Part shown: positions 17,467-25,619 of the stretch, piece by piece | How positions within the stretch are numbered: position 1 is the first letter of the stretch | Layout: each line of letters begins with the position of its first letter | NCBI GenBank assembly: GCA_964371945.1 | Contig: CAYJPA010000035.1 | Span: forward strand, 1 to 53,496 | DNA from: CAYJPA01 sp964371945 | Lineage (GTDB): Bacteria; Chloroflexota; Chloroflexia; Thermomicrobiales; UBA6265 | DNA: 53,496 bases | Direction of reading: 5' to 3' | Notes under the pieces: generated by a model | Told to the model about the DNA's origin: nothing | Seen by the model: the letters and a program-made list of their open reading frames with translations, nothing else | The model's database searches: none | Program-made: the position numbers and the translations under genes

Positions 17467-18980
17467 CATCCGATCGCGTCGCCGGCAATTTGATGCAGAC
17501 AGATTTTCTCTCCGCACTGCCGGGTTGGTTGGCTGACGCCCTTCCCGCGTATCTCCCCGAGCGAAGGTGGTTTGGCGACAAGGCCCGGCGAATCCATGCG
17601 GTTGAAGTCAGCGAAGTCGTGCCAATCAACGAAGTCGACAAGCCCTCGGCACTTGCGTTCATTGATGTTCGGTTCGAGAGCGGTGATCCGTCGCAGTACG
17701 CGCTTCTCGTCTCCCATACCCTGAGATTGCCGGCTGATTCCGAATCCGTCATCTCGATACTGGATGACGGGTATCTCGTCGATGGACTGACAGAGTCGTC
17801 AGTGCGGGCCCGGCTTCTTTCGACAATCGGGGGCAATGTCGCGGTCGGCGCCAAATCGTTGCTCGCCGATCACGATGCCGCGGCGACAGGAACCCTGTCG
17901 GAGCTCCAGGGCGCCGAGAGCAGGCTGTTGCGTGCCGAGCAGAGCAACACGTCGATTCTTTACGGCTCGGACGTGTTGATCAAAGTATTCCGGCGGTTGC
18001 AGCCGGGGATCAATCCCGACGTGGAGCTGACGAAGTTTCTTTCGTCGAGGGCCGGGTTTGACGCGGTTCCGCGATACCTGGGATCGATTTCGCACCGGAC
18101 TACCGCTGGAACGACCTCGGTGATCGCGTGCGCTCAGGAGTTCGTGCCGAATGTAGGCGATGGTTGGTCGTTCGTACTCAAGAAGATTCGCGATCATCTG
18201 CTCGACCCCGGTGCAAGCGAGCTGCTTTCCGAGTCCGCGGCACTGGCGAGACAACTTGGGATCGTGTCCGCACGGATGCACCTAGCGTTGGCGAGCGATT
18301 CCTGGACCCCGGGCCTGGCACCCGAGCCGATCAAGCGGTCGGATGCAGAGCTTTGGGCTTCCGATTACCTCGGACTGATCGACAGGGTCGTCACGGGCCT
18401 GAACGATCAATTTGATTCGTTTGACCCAGAAACTCGAGAACTTGCGACGCTCTTTCTCGCAGGCGCCCCGGGTCTCCAAAAACGCGAAGATGGGTTCTAC
18501 GGGTTGATCGGTAAGTCCAAGACCCGTGTCCATGGCGACTATCACCTTGGTCAGACCTTGAGAACGCTGGACGGCAGTTTCGTCGTGATCGACTTCGAAG
18601 GCGAACCGCAACGATCGATCGAGGAACGCTGCCGGAAGACCTCTCCGCTCAAAGACATTGCGGGCATGCTTCGATCCTTCAGTTATGCGCGTGGAACGGC
18701 GACCGCATGGCTGGACGATTCGACAAGTTTGCTGCCATCGGACCTGATCGCCTGGGAATGTGAAGTCAGGAGCGCATTTTTGGCGGGATATGTCGCCACG
18801 GCACGAGCAGGCAAGGAATCATTCTTGCCGCTGTCTTCCGAGGACTTCGAAAACGCGCTTGCCGTCTGGGAGCTCGACAAGGCGGCATATGAGGTGATTT
18901 ATGAAATCAATAACCGCCCCGACTGGCTCTGGATTCCACTGTCAGGCATGCTCAAGCAGTCTGAACCCGCGAGCTCATAG
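17463..18980 (+). CDS. mak: Maltokinase
   Basis: This phosphorylates maltose to maltose-1-phosphate, the donor used by GlgE. The fold is a kinase of the aminoglycoside-phosphotransferase type. The N-terminal cap holds YLPERRWFGDKAR, typical of maltokinases, and the catalytic loop is RVHGDYHLGQTL. The metal-binding segment VIDFEGEPQRS completes the site, followed by SPLKDIAGMLRSFSYA. The length of 505 residues is close to family size. The ATG overlaps the treS stop by 4 bases, so translation is coupled, which fits the TreS-Mak complex known from actinobacteria. No branching-enzyme domain is fused; that activity comes from the GH57 gene that converges on this operon. Confidence 0.9.
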   Translation: MTSDRVAGNLMQTDFLSALPGWLADALPAYLPERRWFGDKARRIHAVEVSEVVPINEVDKPSALAFIDVRFESGDPSQYALLVSHTLRLPADSESVISILDDGYLVDGLTESSVRARLLSTIGGNVAVGAKSLLADHDAAATGTLSELQGAESRLLRAEQSNTSILYGSDVLIKVFRRLQPGINPDVELTKFLSSRAGFDAVPRYLGSISHRTTAGTTSVIACAQEFVPNVGDGWSFVLKKIRDHLLDPGASELLSESAALARQLGIVSARMHLALASDSWTPGLAPEPIKRSDAELWASDYLGLIDRVVTGLNDQFDSFDPETRELATLFLAGAPGLQKREDGFYGLIGKSKTRVHGDYHLGQTLRTLDGSFVVIDFEGEPQRSIEERCRKTSPLKDIAGMLRSFSYARGTATAWLDDSTSLLPSDLIAWECEVRSAFLAGYVATARAGKESFLPLSSEDFENALAVWELDKAAYEVIYEINNRPDWLWIPLSGMLKQSEPASS

Positions 18981-19078
18981 AAAACGCGAACCTAAGTACG
19001 GCGCTGCCCGATTTTGCCGTGCTGTCCAACGTCGCGGCGTTCACGCATTGCACCCGCGAGGCATCGTGGCGGGAAACA

Positions 19079-19098
19079 GGGCACACCGCTGTGTGCCC
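19079..19098 (+). terminator. Bidirectional terminator-like hairpin between convergent genes
   Basis: GGGCACAC (19079-19086) and GTGTGCCC (19091-19098) form a perfect 8-bp stem with a CGCT loop, followed by CTACATTTG. It lies in the 270-base gap between the ends of the maltokinase gene and the opposing GH57 gene, where a shared terminator is expected. The form also resembles short palindromic repeats dispersed in some genomes, which one window cannot test. Nothing else is evident in this gap. Confidence 0.45.
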
Positions 19099-19250
19099 CT
19101 ACATTTGACAAACATTCATTTTCGGCAATTTATTCTGGATGCTTTGGATTGCCGGGACGATTCGGTCTTCGAGCAAACGCGGTAACCCTGCAGAGGGCGT
19201 CCACATTGGCCCGCACTCTGCGGAGAACGACACGCCACACTCCTCTTCGT

Positions 19251-20948
19251 TTAGTCCGCGCGGCCCTGACGCTCCTTGAAGACGCCGTAGTCGATGTTCG
19301 GGAAGGGGTTGTCGCGTTCTGAAAGACTCGCCAGGAAGGCTTGCTGTTCTTCGGTCACCGCGCCAGAGTCCGCTATGTCGGCAAGCTGGTTGAAACGCTC
19401 CACGTGCTCACTGAATCGCTCTGAGGCATATTCCTTCGCCTGACCTGTGGTGACCAAAAACGGCCAGTCGCTGCTCTGCAGCAGCACGAGCTCACGGGCC
19501 GCTTGATTGAGCACCGCTTTCAAATCGCCTTGAGCATCTGGGTGTGTCGCGACCAGTCCTTCGATCCGGCGTTCGGCAGCGTGAATCACGGGCCACATCC
19601 AGTTGGTGTCGACGTTCAACCAGGTGAAGTGGTTACCCCCGGCGCCCCAACTCGATTCCGGCAGATTCATGACCTGATCAGGTGTGTGCTCATCGATGAT
19701 TCCGCTTGCCGTTGTCAGCTCCGCCACCTCGCTCTTCGCGAGACCGCGCAGCACGTCCTTGAGCCAGTCGACGCCCTCGAACCACCAGTGCCCGAAGAGC
19801 TCAGTGTCGTACGCGGACGAGATAACGCCGAACTCACCCGTTTGATCGTGATACTCAGAGAGCAGTTGCTCGACCAGGCCGACGAAATTCTCGGCATGCG
19901 ACCGCACTCGCTCGGCCGCCCGGTGGGGCTCGTAGAGCGGTTTGGAGCCGAGATCGACCTCTGCGCCGCCGATTCGCCAGTACTGCATTCCCGAAACGCC
20001 GTCTTTGCGATGGAACTCCCGGTACCAGAAGTCGCCCGGGTAGCCGTGCTGCCCCGACCACACCTGCTGTCCAGTTCGATTGTTCCGTCCAAGCACCGCA
20101 ACTTGTCCCGGCGCATCGCCGACCCAATAGGGCTTGAAGGTCGTTCCAGGCTCCGCTTGCTCCTCCGCGGTTACCTTCAGGGCATACCGGCGAGGAACTG
20201 CCCCGTAGAGTCCGATTGCCTCGCCGGCGGCTTTGCCGACCGGTTGCCCACCCTCGACCGTGTGCGTTTCGCTGAAAAAGACCTCGAGCCCTAGCGCGGC
20301 CAGGAAGGACCCGATGCCCGGCCGTCGAACTGGAAACTCGCCCGCTTCATCGATGATCGCCGGCCGGTAGGCGCATTCCGGCAACCAAACGGCCTTAGGT
20401 TCGCGACCGAATCGATGCTTGTAGGCCTCGAACCCGGTCACAAGCTGACCGCGAATCGAGGAGTCCCGCGCAAGCAACGGCAAATAGCCATGAGTTGCCG
20501 CCGAAGTCGCGATTTGAATGTGCCCTGAATCCTGGAGTTTCTTGAATGCGCCGATCAAATCCATGTTGTACCGGTCACGGAAGCTCGTGAGGTGGCGCGC
20601 ATACCAGTGGTGGTAGTAGCGAGCAAGATCCCGCAATCCGCCGTCGCCCGAGTCCTCGAATCGCTTCACATCCTTTGCGGCCCAGGCCGCGCGCTCGGCC
20701 GCGTAGTGTACGAAGTGATCGATGATCAGCGGATCCGCAAGCTGCTCTGCCAGGATCGGGGTGATGCCGATCGTGAGCTTGAATGGGACTCCCTCTTCGG
20801 CAAGGTCGTTGAGCGCGTCCAATAACGGGACGTACGTCTCGGCAATGGCCTCATGAACCCATTCCTCGCCATGGGGCCACATCCCCGCCTGCCGCGCATA
20901 CGGTAGGTGGCTGTGCAATACGAATGTGAACGCTCCGACTTTTGCCAT
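19251..20948 (-). CDS. GH57 1,4-alpha-glucan branching enzyme
   Basis: The enzyme makes alpha-1,6 branches in glucans. The N-terminal GH57 motif 1 is FVLHSHLPYARQAG, motif 3 carries the nucleophile Glu in AVWLPECAYRPAI, and motif 4 has the catalytic Asp in AYDTELFGHWWFEG. The C-terminal helical part, with WGAGGNHFTWLNVDTNWMWP, is the DUF1957 domain specific to GH57 branching enzymes. Length (565) fits this group rather than GH57 amylases or alpha-mannosidases. The start ATG 20948 is preceded by GAGGTGAGGACTG. It follows malQ by 54 bases on the same strand. Because no GH13 GlgB is encoded here, it is the likely branching partner of GlgE. Confidence 0.92.
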   Translation of the reverse strand: MAKVGAFTFVLHSHLPYARQAGMWPHGEEWVHEAIAETYVPLLDALNDLAEEGVPFKLTIGITPILAEQLADPLIIDHFVHYAAERAAWAAKDVKRFEDSGDGGLRDLARYYHHWYARHLTSFRDRYNMDLIGAFKKLQDSGHIQIATSAATHGYLPLLARDSSIRGQLVTGFEAYKHRFGREPKAVWLPECAYRPAIIDEAGEFPVRRPGIGSFLAALGLEVFFSETHTVEGGQPVGKAAGEAIGLYGAVPRRYALKVTAEEQAEPGTTFKPYWVGDAPGQVAVLGRNNRTGQQVWSGQHGYPGDFWYREFHRKDGVSGMQYWRIGGAEVDLGSKPLYEPHRAAERVRSHAENFVGLVEQLLSEYHDQTGEFGVISSAYDTELFGHWWFEGVDWLKDVLRGLAKSEVAELTTASGIIDEHTPDQVMNLPESSWGAGGNHFTWLNVDTNWMWPVIHAAERRIEGLVATHPDAQGDLKAVLNQAARELVLLQSSDWPFLVTTGQAKEYASERFSEHVERFNQLADIADSGAVTEEQQAFLASLSERDNPFPNIDYGVFKERQGRAD

Positions 20949-21002
20949 CAGTCCTCACCTCGACTTGTCATCGAACTTGCTATCTCCACTGAACCATCCG
21001 GG

Positions 21003-22568
21003 TTACCGATGCAGTGGATACCCGGTGTTCAGCGCCGTGTAGTCGAACGGATCGGTCGATAGTTCTGCGCGGCCGCCGCCGGACCGGCCGTACGCATGAA
21101 CCAAGACGGAGATACCTGCCGCCAGACCGGGATCCAGTTGCTCAGGACTGTACCTCCAGGTCCAATTGTTGACGGCGGTCCCTGGTGTGTTCATTCTCGC
21201 TGAATCGTCCAATCGTAATGCATCCTGGAGCGTGAAAATCGCGAGCTTCGCGGTCGACGCAAGCGCCAACCGCAAGAAGTCCCAGGCAATATCAGCGCCA
21301 CTGTGTCCAAGATAGGTCCGGACGTGCTCGCGCGCTCGGTCGTCGATGCCGGCAAACCACCCGATTGTCGTTTGGTTGTCGTGTGTTCCGGGATAAACCA
21401 CGATCGGGTCCTCGTAATTGTGTGGAAGGTACGCATTGCCGGAATCACCGCCAAACGCAAATTGCAGCACCGCCATTCCCGGAAGTCCGAGCGCTCTTCG
21501 CAGCTCCTTGACGTCGTTCGTGATCAATCCGAGGTCCTCAACGATGATGGGCACGTCGCCAAGCGCATCTCGAATCGCGTCAAACAGTGCTCGTCCCGGG
21601 CCTTGCTCCCACCGGCCGGTCGCGGCCGTCGGATCGCCGGAGGGCACAACCCAGGAGGCGGCAAATCCGCGAAAGTGATCGATTCGAACGACATCGACGA
21701 GAGCGAGCAATCCGCGGAAACGCTGAATCCACCAGTCGAATCCGCCGGCGGCCATCGCGGACCAGTCGTAATGTGGGTTTCCCCAGAGCTGACCGGTGGC
21801 CGAAAAATAGTCAGGAGGGACGCCCGCAACTACCGTCGGATTGCCTCGCTCATCAAGTCGAAAGATCGACTGGCTACCCCAAACATCGGCGCTGTCGTGC
21901 GCGACGAATATCGGGATATCCCCGATGATTTGAATGCCGCGCTCGTTGGCGTAGCTCTTGAGCGCGCTCCATTGACGGCGGAAGAGGAATTGCTCGAACT
22001 GGTAGTACCTGACGTCCCGCGCGAGCATTTCATGCCAACGGATCATTGCTTCCGGTTCGCGAAACGCAATCTCTGACGGCCACCGCGTCCACCCTGCCTG
22101 GTGGTGGTGGTTCTTGACCGCCATGAAGAGCGCGAAATCGTCGATCCAACCGGCTTCCAACTCCAGGAATCCGGTGAGCTCATTCGATAAATCGGGCGAG
22201 GCACCGTTGTTGCATCGCTCGAATGCGACCCGGATCAGCGCGGACTTGTATTGGGCCGCCGCGTCGTAGTCGACGGTGTGCGGCGGGAGCCAAGGCGCGT
22301 TTTCGAGATCGGAGTGCTCGAGTAGACCGTCGCCCACGAGCCAGGGCAAGGAGATCAGAAGGGGGTTACCGGCGAGGGCCGAAACCGATGCGTATGGCGA
22401 GTGTCCGGGACCAACTGGAACTAGCGGCAACACCTGCCAATAGCGCTGACCCGCTGCCTGAAGCCAATCGACGAATCGAAAAGCCGCGTCGCCGAGATCC
22501 CCAACGCCGTGCGGACCCGGAAATGACGTGGGATGAAGGAGGATTCCGCTGGCCCGGTCGAACGGCAT
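21003..22568 (-). CDS. malQ: 4-alpha-glucanotransferase (amylomaltase, GH77)
   Basis: MalQ disproportionates malto-oligosaccharides, transferring glucan segments and releasing glucose. The N-terminal RASGILLHPTSFPGPHGVGD motif is standard. The nucleophile Asp is in VVRIDHFRGF, the acid/base Glu in IIVEDLGLIT and the third Asp in YPGTHDNQTTIGW. The 521-residue length is of the short bacterial amylomaltase type. It is transcribed with the GH57 gene downstream and probably recycles the short oligosaccharides that GlgX releases. mreB lies 65 bases upstream on the same strand, which may be coincidental or read-through. Confidence 0.93.
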   Translation of the reverse strand: MPFDRASGILLHPTSFPGPHGVGDLGDAAFRFVDWLQAAGQRYWQVLPLVPVGPGHSPYASVSALAGNPLLISLPWLVGDGLLEHSDLENAPWLPPHTVDYDAAAQYKSALIRVAFERCNNGASPDLSNELTGFLELEAGWIDDFALFMAVKNHHHQAGWTRWPSEIAFREPEAMIRWHEMLARDVRYYQFEQFLFRRQWSALKSYANERGIQIIGDIPIFVAHDSADVWGSQSIFRLDERGNPTVVAGVPPDYFSATGQLWGNPHYDWSAMAAGGFDWWIQRFRGLLALVDVVRIDHFRGFAASWVVPSGDPTAATGRWEQGPGRALFDAIRDALGDVPIIVEDLGLITNDVKELRRALGLPGMAVLQFAFGGDSGNAYLPHNYEDPIVVYPGTHDNQTTIGWFAGIDDRAREHVRTYLGHSGADIAWDFLRLALASTAKLAIFTLQDALRLDDSARMNTPGTAVNNWTWRYSPEQLDPGLAAGISVLVHAYGRSGGGRAELSTDPFDYTALNTGYPLHR

Positions 22569-22633
22569 GTAGGCTCTCCGCTGAGCAAGAATCGGCCGTC
22601 AGCGATTTGACGAGGAATCGAATTGCGGTCCGC

Positions 22634-23638
22634 CTACGGTTCTTCGAGGCTATCCCGCAGGATGTCCATATGTTCGAGTGCCAGACCGGTGCCAACGGCA
22701 ACGCACGAGAGCGGATCATCGGCGACGTAGCAGGGAACGCCGGTCACCTCGGTCAGCAAATCCGGTAGTCGCCGCAGCATGGCGCCGCCGCCGGTCAAAA
22801 TCATACCCTTGTCGATGATATCCGATGAGAGCTCCGGCGGCGTTTCTTCGAGCACCGCGCGAACCGCGCCAATGATCGCTTCCAGCGGCTCGGTGATCGC
22901 GTCGGTGACCTCGTTGGCGTGAATCTGAATGGTGCGCGGCAATCCGGCGACTTCGTCGCGACCCCGGACTTCCATCACTTCGTCATCTTCCACGGGCATC
23001 GCGCTGCCCATCTGGATCTTGACCTCTTCGGCCGTTCGCTCGCCGATCCGGAGATTGTATTTGCGCTTGATGTAGTTGCTGATCGCTTCGTCGAACTTGT
23101 TGCCGCCGACGCGCAGCGAGCGGGCGACGACGATGCCGTTCAAGGAGATCACAGCGACTTCGGTCGTGCCGCCGCCGATGTCGATGATCATGTTCCCGGA
23201 CGGATCGGCCACCGGCACTCGAGCGCCAATCGCCGCGGCCAGCGGCTCACTGATCAAATAGGCGCGGCGGGCTCCGGCATTCAGTGCGGCATCGCGAACC
23301 GCGCGCCGCTCGACGCCGGTGACGCCGGCCGGCACGCAGATCATCACCTCCGGGCGAATCAAGGAGAAGCGGCCGCAGCTCTTGTTGATGAAATAACGGA
23401 GCATTTCCTGGGTGACGACGTAGTCCGCGATTACACCGTCGCGCATCGGGCGCACGACTTCGATTGTTTCCCGCGGTTCACGTCCGAGCATATTGCGGGC
23501 TTCAATGCCGACGGCCTTGACTTTTCCATCTTTCGCGGAGATTGCCACAACTGAGGGTTCGTTGATCACGATGCCCCGGCCGCGCACAAAAACGAGGACG
23601 TTGGCCGTCCCCAGATCTATACCTATTTGCTTGGCCAC
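22634..23638 (-). CDS. mreB: Rod-shape determining protein MreB/Mbl
   Basis: This bacterial actin homologue organises lateral cell-wall synthesis. Phosphate-1 motif IGIDLGTANVLVFVRGRG, phosphate-2 MIIDIGGGTTEVAVIS and the adenosine motif GMILTGGGAMLRRLPDLL are all intact. The 334-residue length is normal. The start is GTG 23638, with GAGGT 8 bases upstream. It stands without mreC, mreD or pbp2, which often follow mreB, so it may be an Mbl-like paralogue. A -10-like TACAAT with a palindrome lies about 90 bases upstream. Confidence 0.92.
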   Translation of the reverse strand: MAKQIGIDLGTANVLVFVRGRGIVINEPSVVAISAKDGKVKAVGIEARNMLGREPRETIEVVRPMRDGVIADYVVTQEMLRYFINKSCGRFSLIRPEVMICVPAGVTGVERRAVRDAALNAGARRAYLISEPLAAAIGARVPVADPSGNMIIDIGGGTTEVAVISLNGIVVARSLRVGGNKFDEAISNYIKRKYNLRIGERTAEEVKIQMGSAMPVEDDEVMEVRGRDEVAGLPRTIQIHANEVTDAITEPLEAIIGAVRAVLEETPPELSSDIIDKGMILTGGGAMLRRLPDLLTEVTGVPCYVADDPLSCVAVGTGLALEHMDILRDSLEEP

Positions 23639-23725
23639 GCGGTCGTACCTCGGTCGGGACTCTGACGAGGGCGGATTGCAGATGATGTGAGCTTCAAGAT
23701 GTCACAAGCCGTCCATTGGGTTCGA

Positions 23726-23757
23726 ATTGTACCATAGCATGGTAATGCGACCGGTCG
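23726..23757 (-). promoter_or_regulatory. Possible mreB promoter with palindromes
   Basis: On the minus strand TACAAT (23731-23726) resembles a -10 element. It is overlapped by a perfect palindrome (TACCAT at 23730-23735, ATGGTA at 23739-23744), and CGACCGGTCG follows near 23748-23757. No good -35 is seen at the usual distance, so a regulator may substitute for it. The leader to the mreB start would be about 80 bases. Confidence 0.35.
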
Positions 23758-23813
23758 ACTTAGCGAATCGGTCTTCGTGACGCAGCACATCGCAATGAGG
23801 ATCGGTCAAAAGC

Positions 23814-24191
23814 ATGGAGAACCCGGACCAAGTCGAGTCCCCCGTTGAACGCCCAACCGCCGAATCGCCGGAACAGCCAAAGCCGCGTCAGAAGCGCAGT
23901 CAATCGAAACGCAATCCCCGAGGCGAAGGCGGAGATCCCAATCGCCAGCGATCTCGAAACGACCGGCACTCGATGTCCGGGTTCGGGGACGGAATCGAGC
24001 GGGCGTTTTGCGTTGGGATTGTGTCAAGTCCGCCGCGGTCGTATCCGGCGCAGCACCGCACCGGCGTGGCCGTCATGTCGCGCGTGGTCGTCGCACGCAG
24101 CGGCGCGAGCATCCTGTTTTGCGACTGCGAGCATGCCGGTCCACACATCTGGCCGAACGGGGATGTTGTCGGAGACGGAGGCGGCAACTAG
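23814..24191 (+). CDS. Doubtful small Pro/Arg-rich hypothetical protein
   Basis: An open frame of 125 codons fills much of the 550-base gap between mreB and the MFS gene. Residues 1-50 are rich in Pro, Glu, Arg and Lys; the rest is low in hydrophobicity and has three Cys or so without a recognisable motif. AGGA lies 12 bases before the ATG, which is weak. Overlapping frames on the other strand are also open because of high GC. I cannot tell a real gene from chance; no family is recognised. Confidence 0.22.
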   Translation: MENPDQVESPVERPTAESPEQPKPRQKRSQSKRNPRGEGGDPNRQRSRNDRHSMSGFGDGIERAFCVGIVSSPPRSYPAQHRTGVAVMSRVVVARSGASILFCDCEHAGPHIWPNGDVVGDGGGN

Positions 24192-25525
24192 GGTTCGGTT
24201 CTAGCCAAAGTTCGTGAGCGGCGTTCGGGCGCGGCCATGATCAAGACACCGCAGAGCCGCAAAAACCCCGACAGGAAGAGAATTGGCACAGCTCCCGTCT
24301 GGATCACCAGCCAGGAAGAGATGAGTGGTGAAATGCAGGCGCCGCCGCCCTGGGCCAGATTCGTCCAGCCAATGAGCGACGCCCGGTCCTGTTCATGCTT
24401 TGCGAGCTCGACTGACCGAAGAGTCAGACCCAGCATGTGACCGGGCCAACCAAAGTAGCCAACGATCTCTACCGCAAATCCCAGGTACCAGATCGGTACC
24501 AATCCCCACATCGCGGGCACTGCTGCCGCGGCAAAACCGCTCAGAAGCAGAACCCGGCGCGCTCCCTGGTCATCACCCATTTTTCCCCATCTGCGCTGTA
24601 TGTAGACGCCGGCGATGGCGGCGAAGAGCTGGGAGATCGCGAAGTAGGCTGTCGGTGCGTGCAGATCCTTGAGGATGTAGGCCGGCAGCACCGGCCAAAC
24701 AAACGCCGATCCGAACCAGAAAAGGGTAACGCCCATAAGAAATCGCTGGGCTCCTCGCTCGTCCGGAAACGAGCGAAACGATCGCACCGGCGGAATCGGA
24801 CCTTCTCCCGCCGACTGGAAAATCCGTCCAATCATGAACAGACTGATGAGTGCGCATGCGGACGCAAAGAGGTACGCGATTGGCAGCGCCTGCTCCCTTG
24901 ACGCAAAGAGAAAGAGCAGAACAACCGACGCAAGCACAGGTACGGTCGAAAGCGTGGCTGCCGTGCCGCGCATGGCAAGCCAGCGCCCGCGCTCGCCTGG
25001 GCCGACCAGACCGGCGATAAAGCTGGACCAGAGCGGCAGCACCAGTCCTTCGCCAACCCCCCAAGTCAGGATAAAAGCGATGATCACGGGCACCGTGGCG
25101 TTGTCGGAGATCACGAGGTAGAGCGCAAGTCCGAGAAAGACGAGCCGACCCACGAGCAGGCAGATCAAGCTGGTTTTGCGAACACTCTTGGATCGCGCGG
25201 CGATTCTCGGTCCAAACCAGCCGGCGCCGAAACCGAACAGGTTGGCGCCACTGTTGTAGAGGCCAAGCGCCAGCGGGCCGGCGCCACGCGAGATCAGCAA
25301 CGGATTGATGAAGGCGTCACTCAACGCCTTCATGATTCCCCACGCACCCGCTTCGATTTGTACCTGGCGAGCCAGACCACGGCGTTCGCGATTCGTCACA
25401 TTGCGCCGGAATCCCGGAACTTTACGCACCGGTAAACGCCTCCGTCGATCGATTTGCTCGCTGCTCTGGTTACTTTCGCAGACCGCTCCAGGCTTGGAAA
25501 GTGCCGCCGGAAAATCCCGCGGCAT
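24188..25525 (-). CDS. MFS-type membrane carrier
   Basis: The product of up to 445 residues has about 11-12 hydrophobic helices from residue 70 onward and the overall pattern of the major facilitator superfamily. Segments such as PGERGRWLAMRGTAATLSTVP in the first half and DDQGARRVLLLSGF in the second fit the cytoplasmic loops. The N-terminal ~60 residues are polar and Arg-rich, so the true start may lie further downstream; no clear ribosome site decides it. The substrate is unknown. It is divergent from the diguanylate cyclase gene and convergent with nothing recognisable. Confidence 0.75.
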   Translation of the reverse strand: MPRDFPAALSKPGAVCESNQSSEQIDRRRRLPVRKVPGFRRNVTNRERRGLARQVQIEAGAWGIMKALSDAFINPLLISRGAGPLALGLYNSGANLFGFGAGWFGPRIAARSKSVRKTSLICLLVGRLVFLGLALYLVISDNATVPVIIAFILTWGVGEGLVLPLWSSFIAGLVGPGERGRWLAMRGTAATLSTVPVLASVVLLFLFASREQALPIAYLFASACALISLFMIGRIFQSAGEGPIPPVRSFRSFPDERGAQRFLMGVTLFWFGSAFVWPVLPAYILKDLHAPTAYFAISQLFAAIAGVYIQRRWGKMGDDQGARRVLLLSGFAAAAVPAMWGLVPIWYLGFAVEIVGYFGWPGHMLGLTLRSVELAKHEQDRASLIGWTNLAQGGGACISPLISSWLVIQTGAVPILFLSGFLRLCGVLIMAAPERRSRTLARTEP

Positions 25526-25619
25526 TGAGCAGCGTTGACCACAGGGTTTGTGAGGGATAGGCTTGAGAAAAGCGGCCGCTTACGGTGGCAGCACCAGGTG
25601 CGTATTCGAGATCGTCTAG

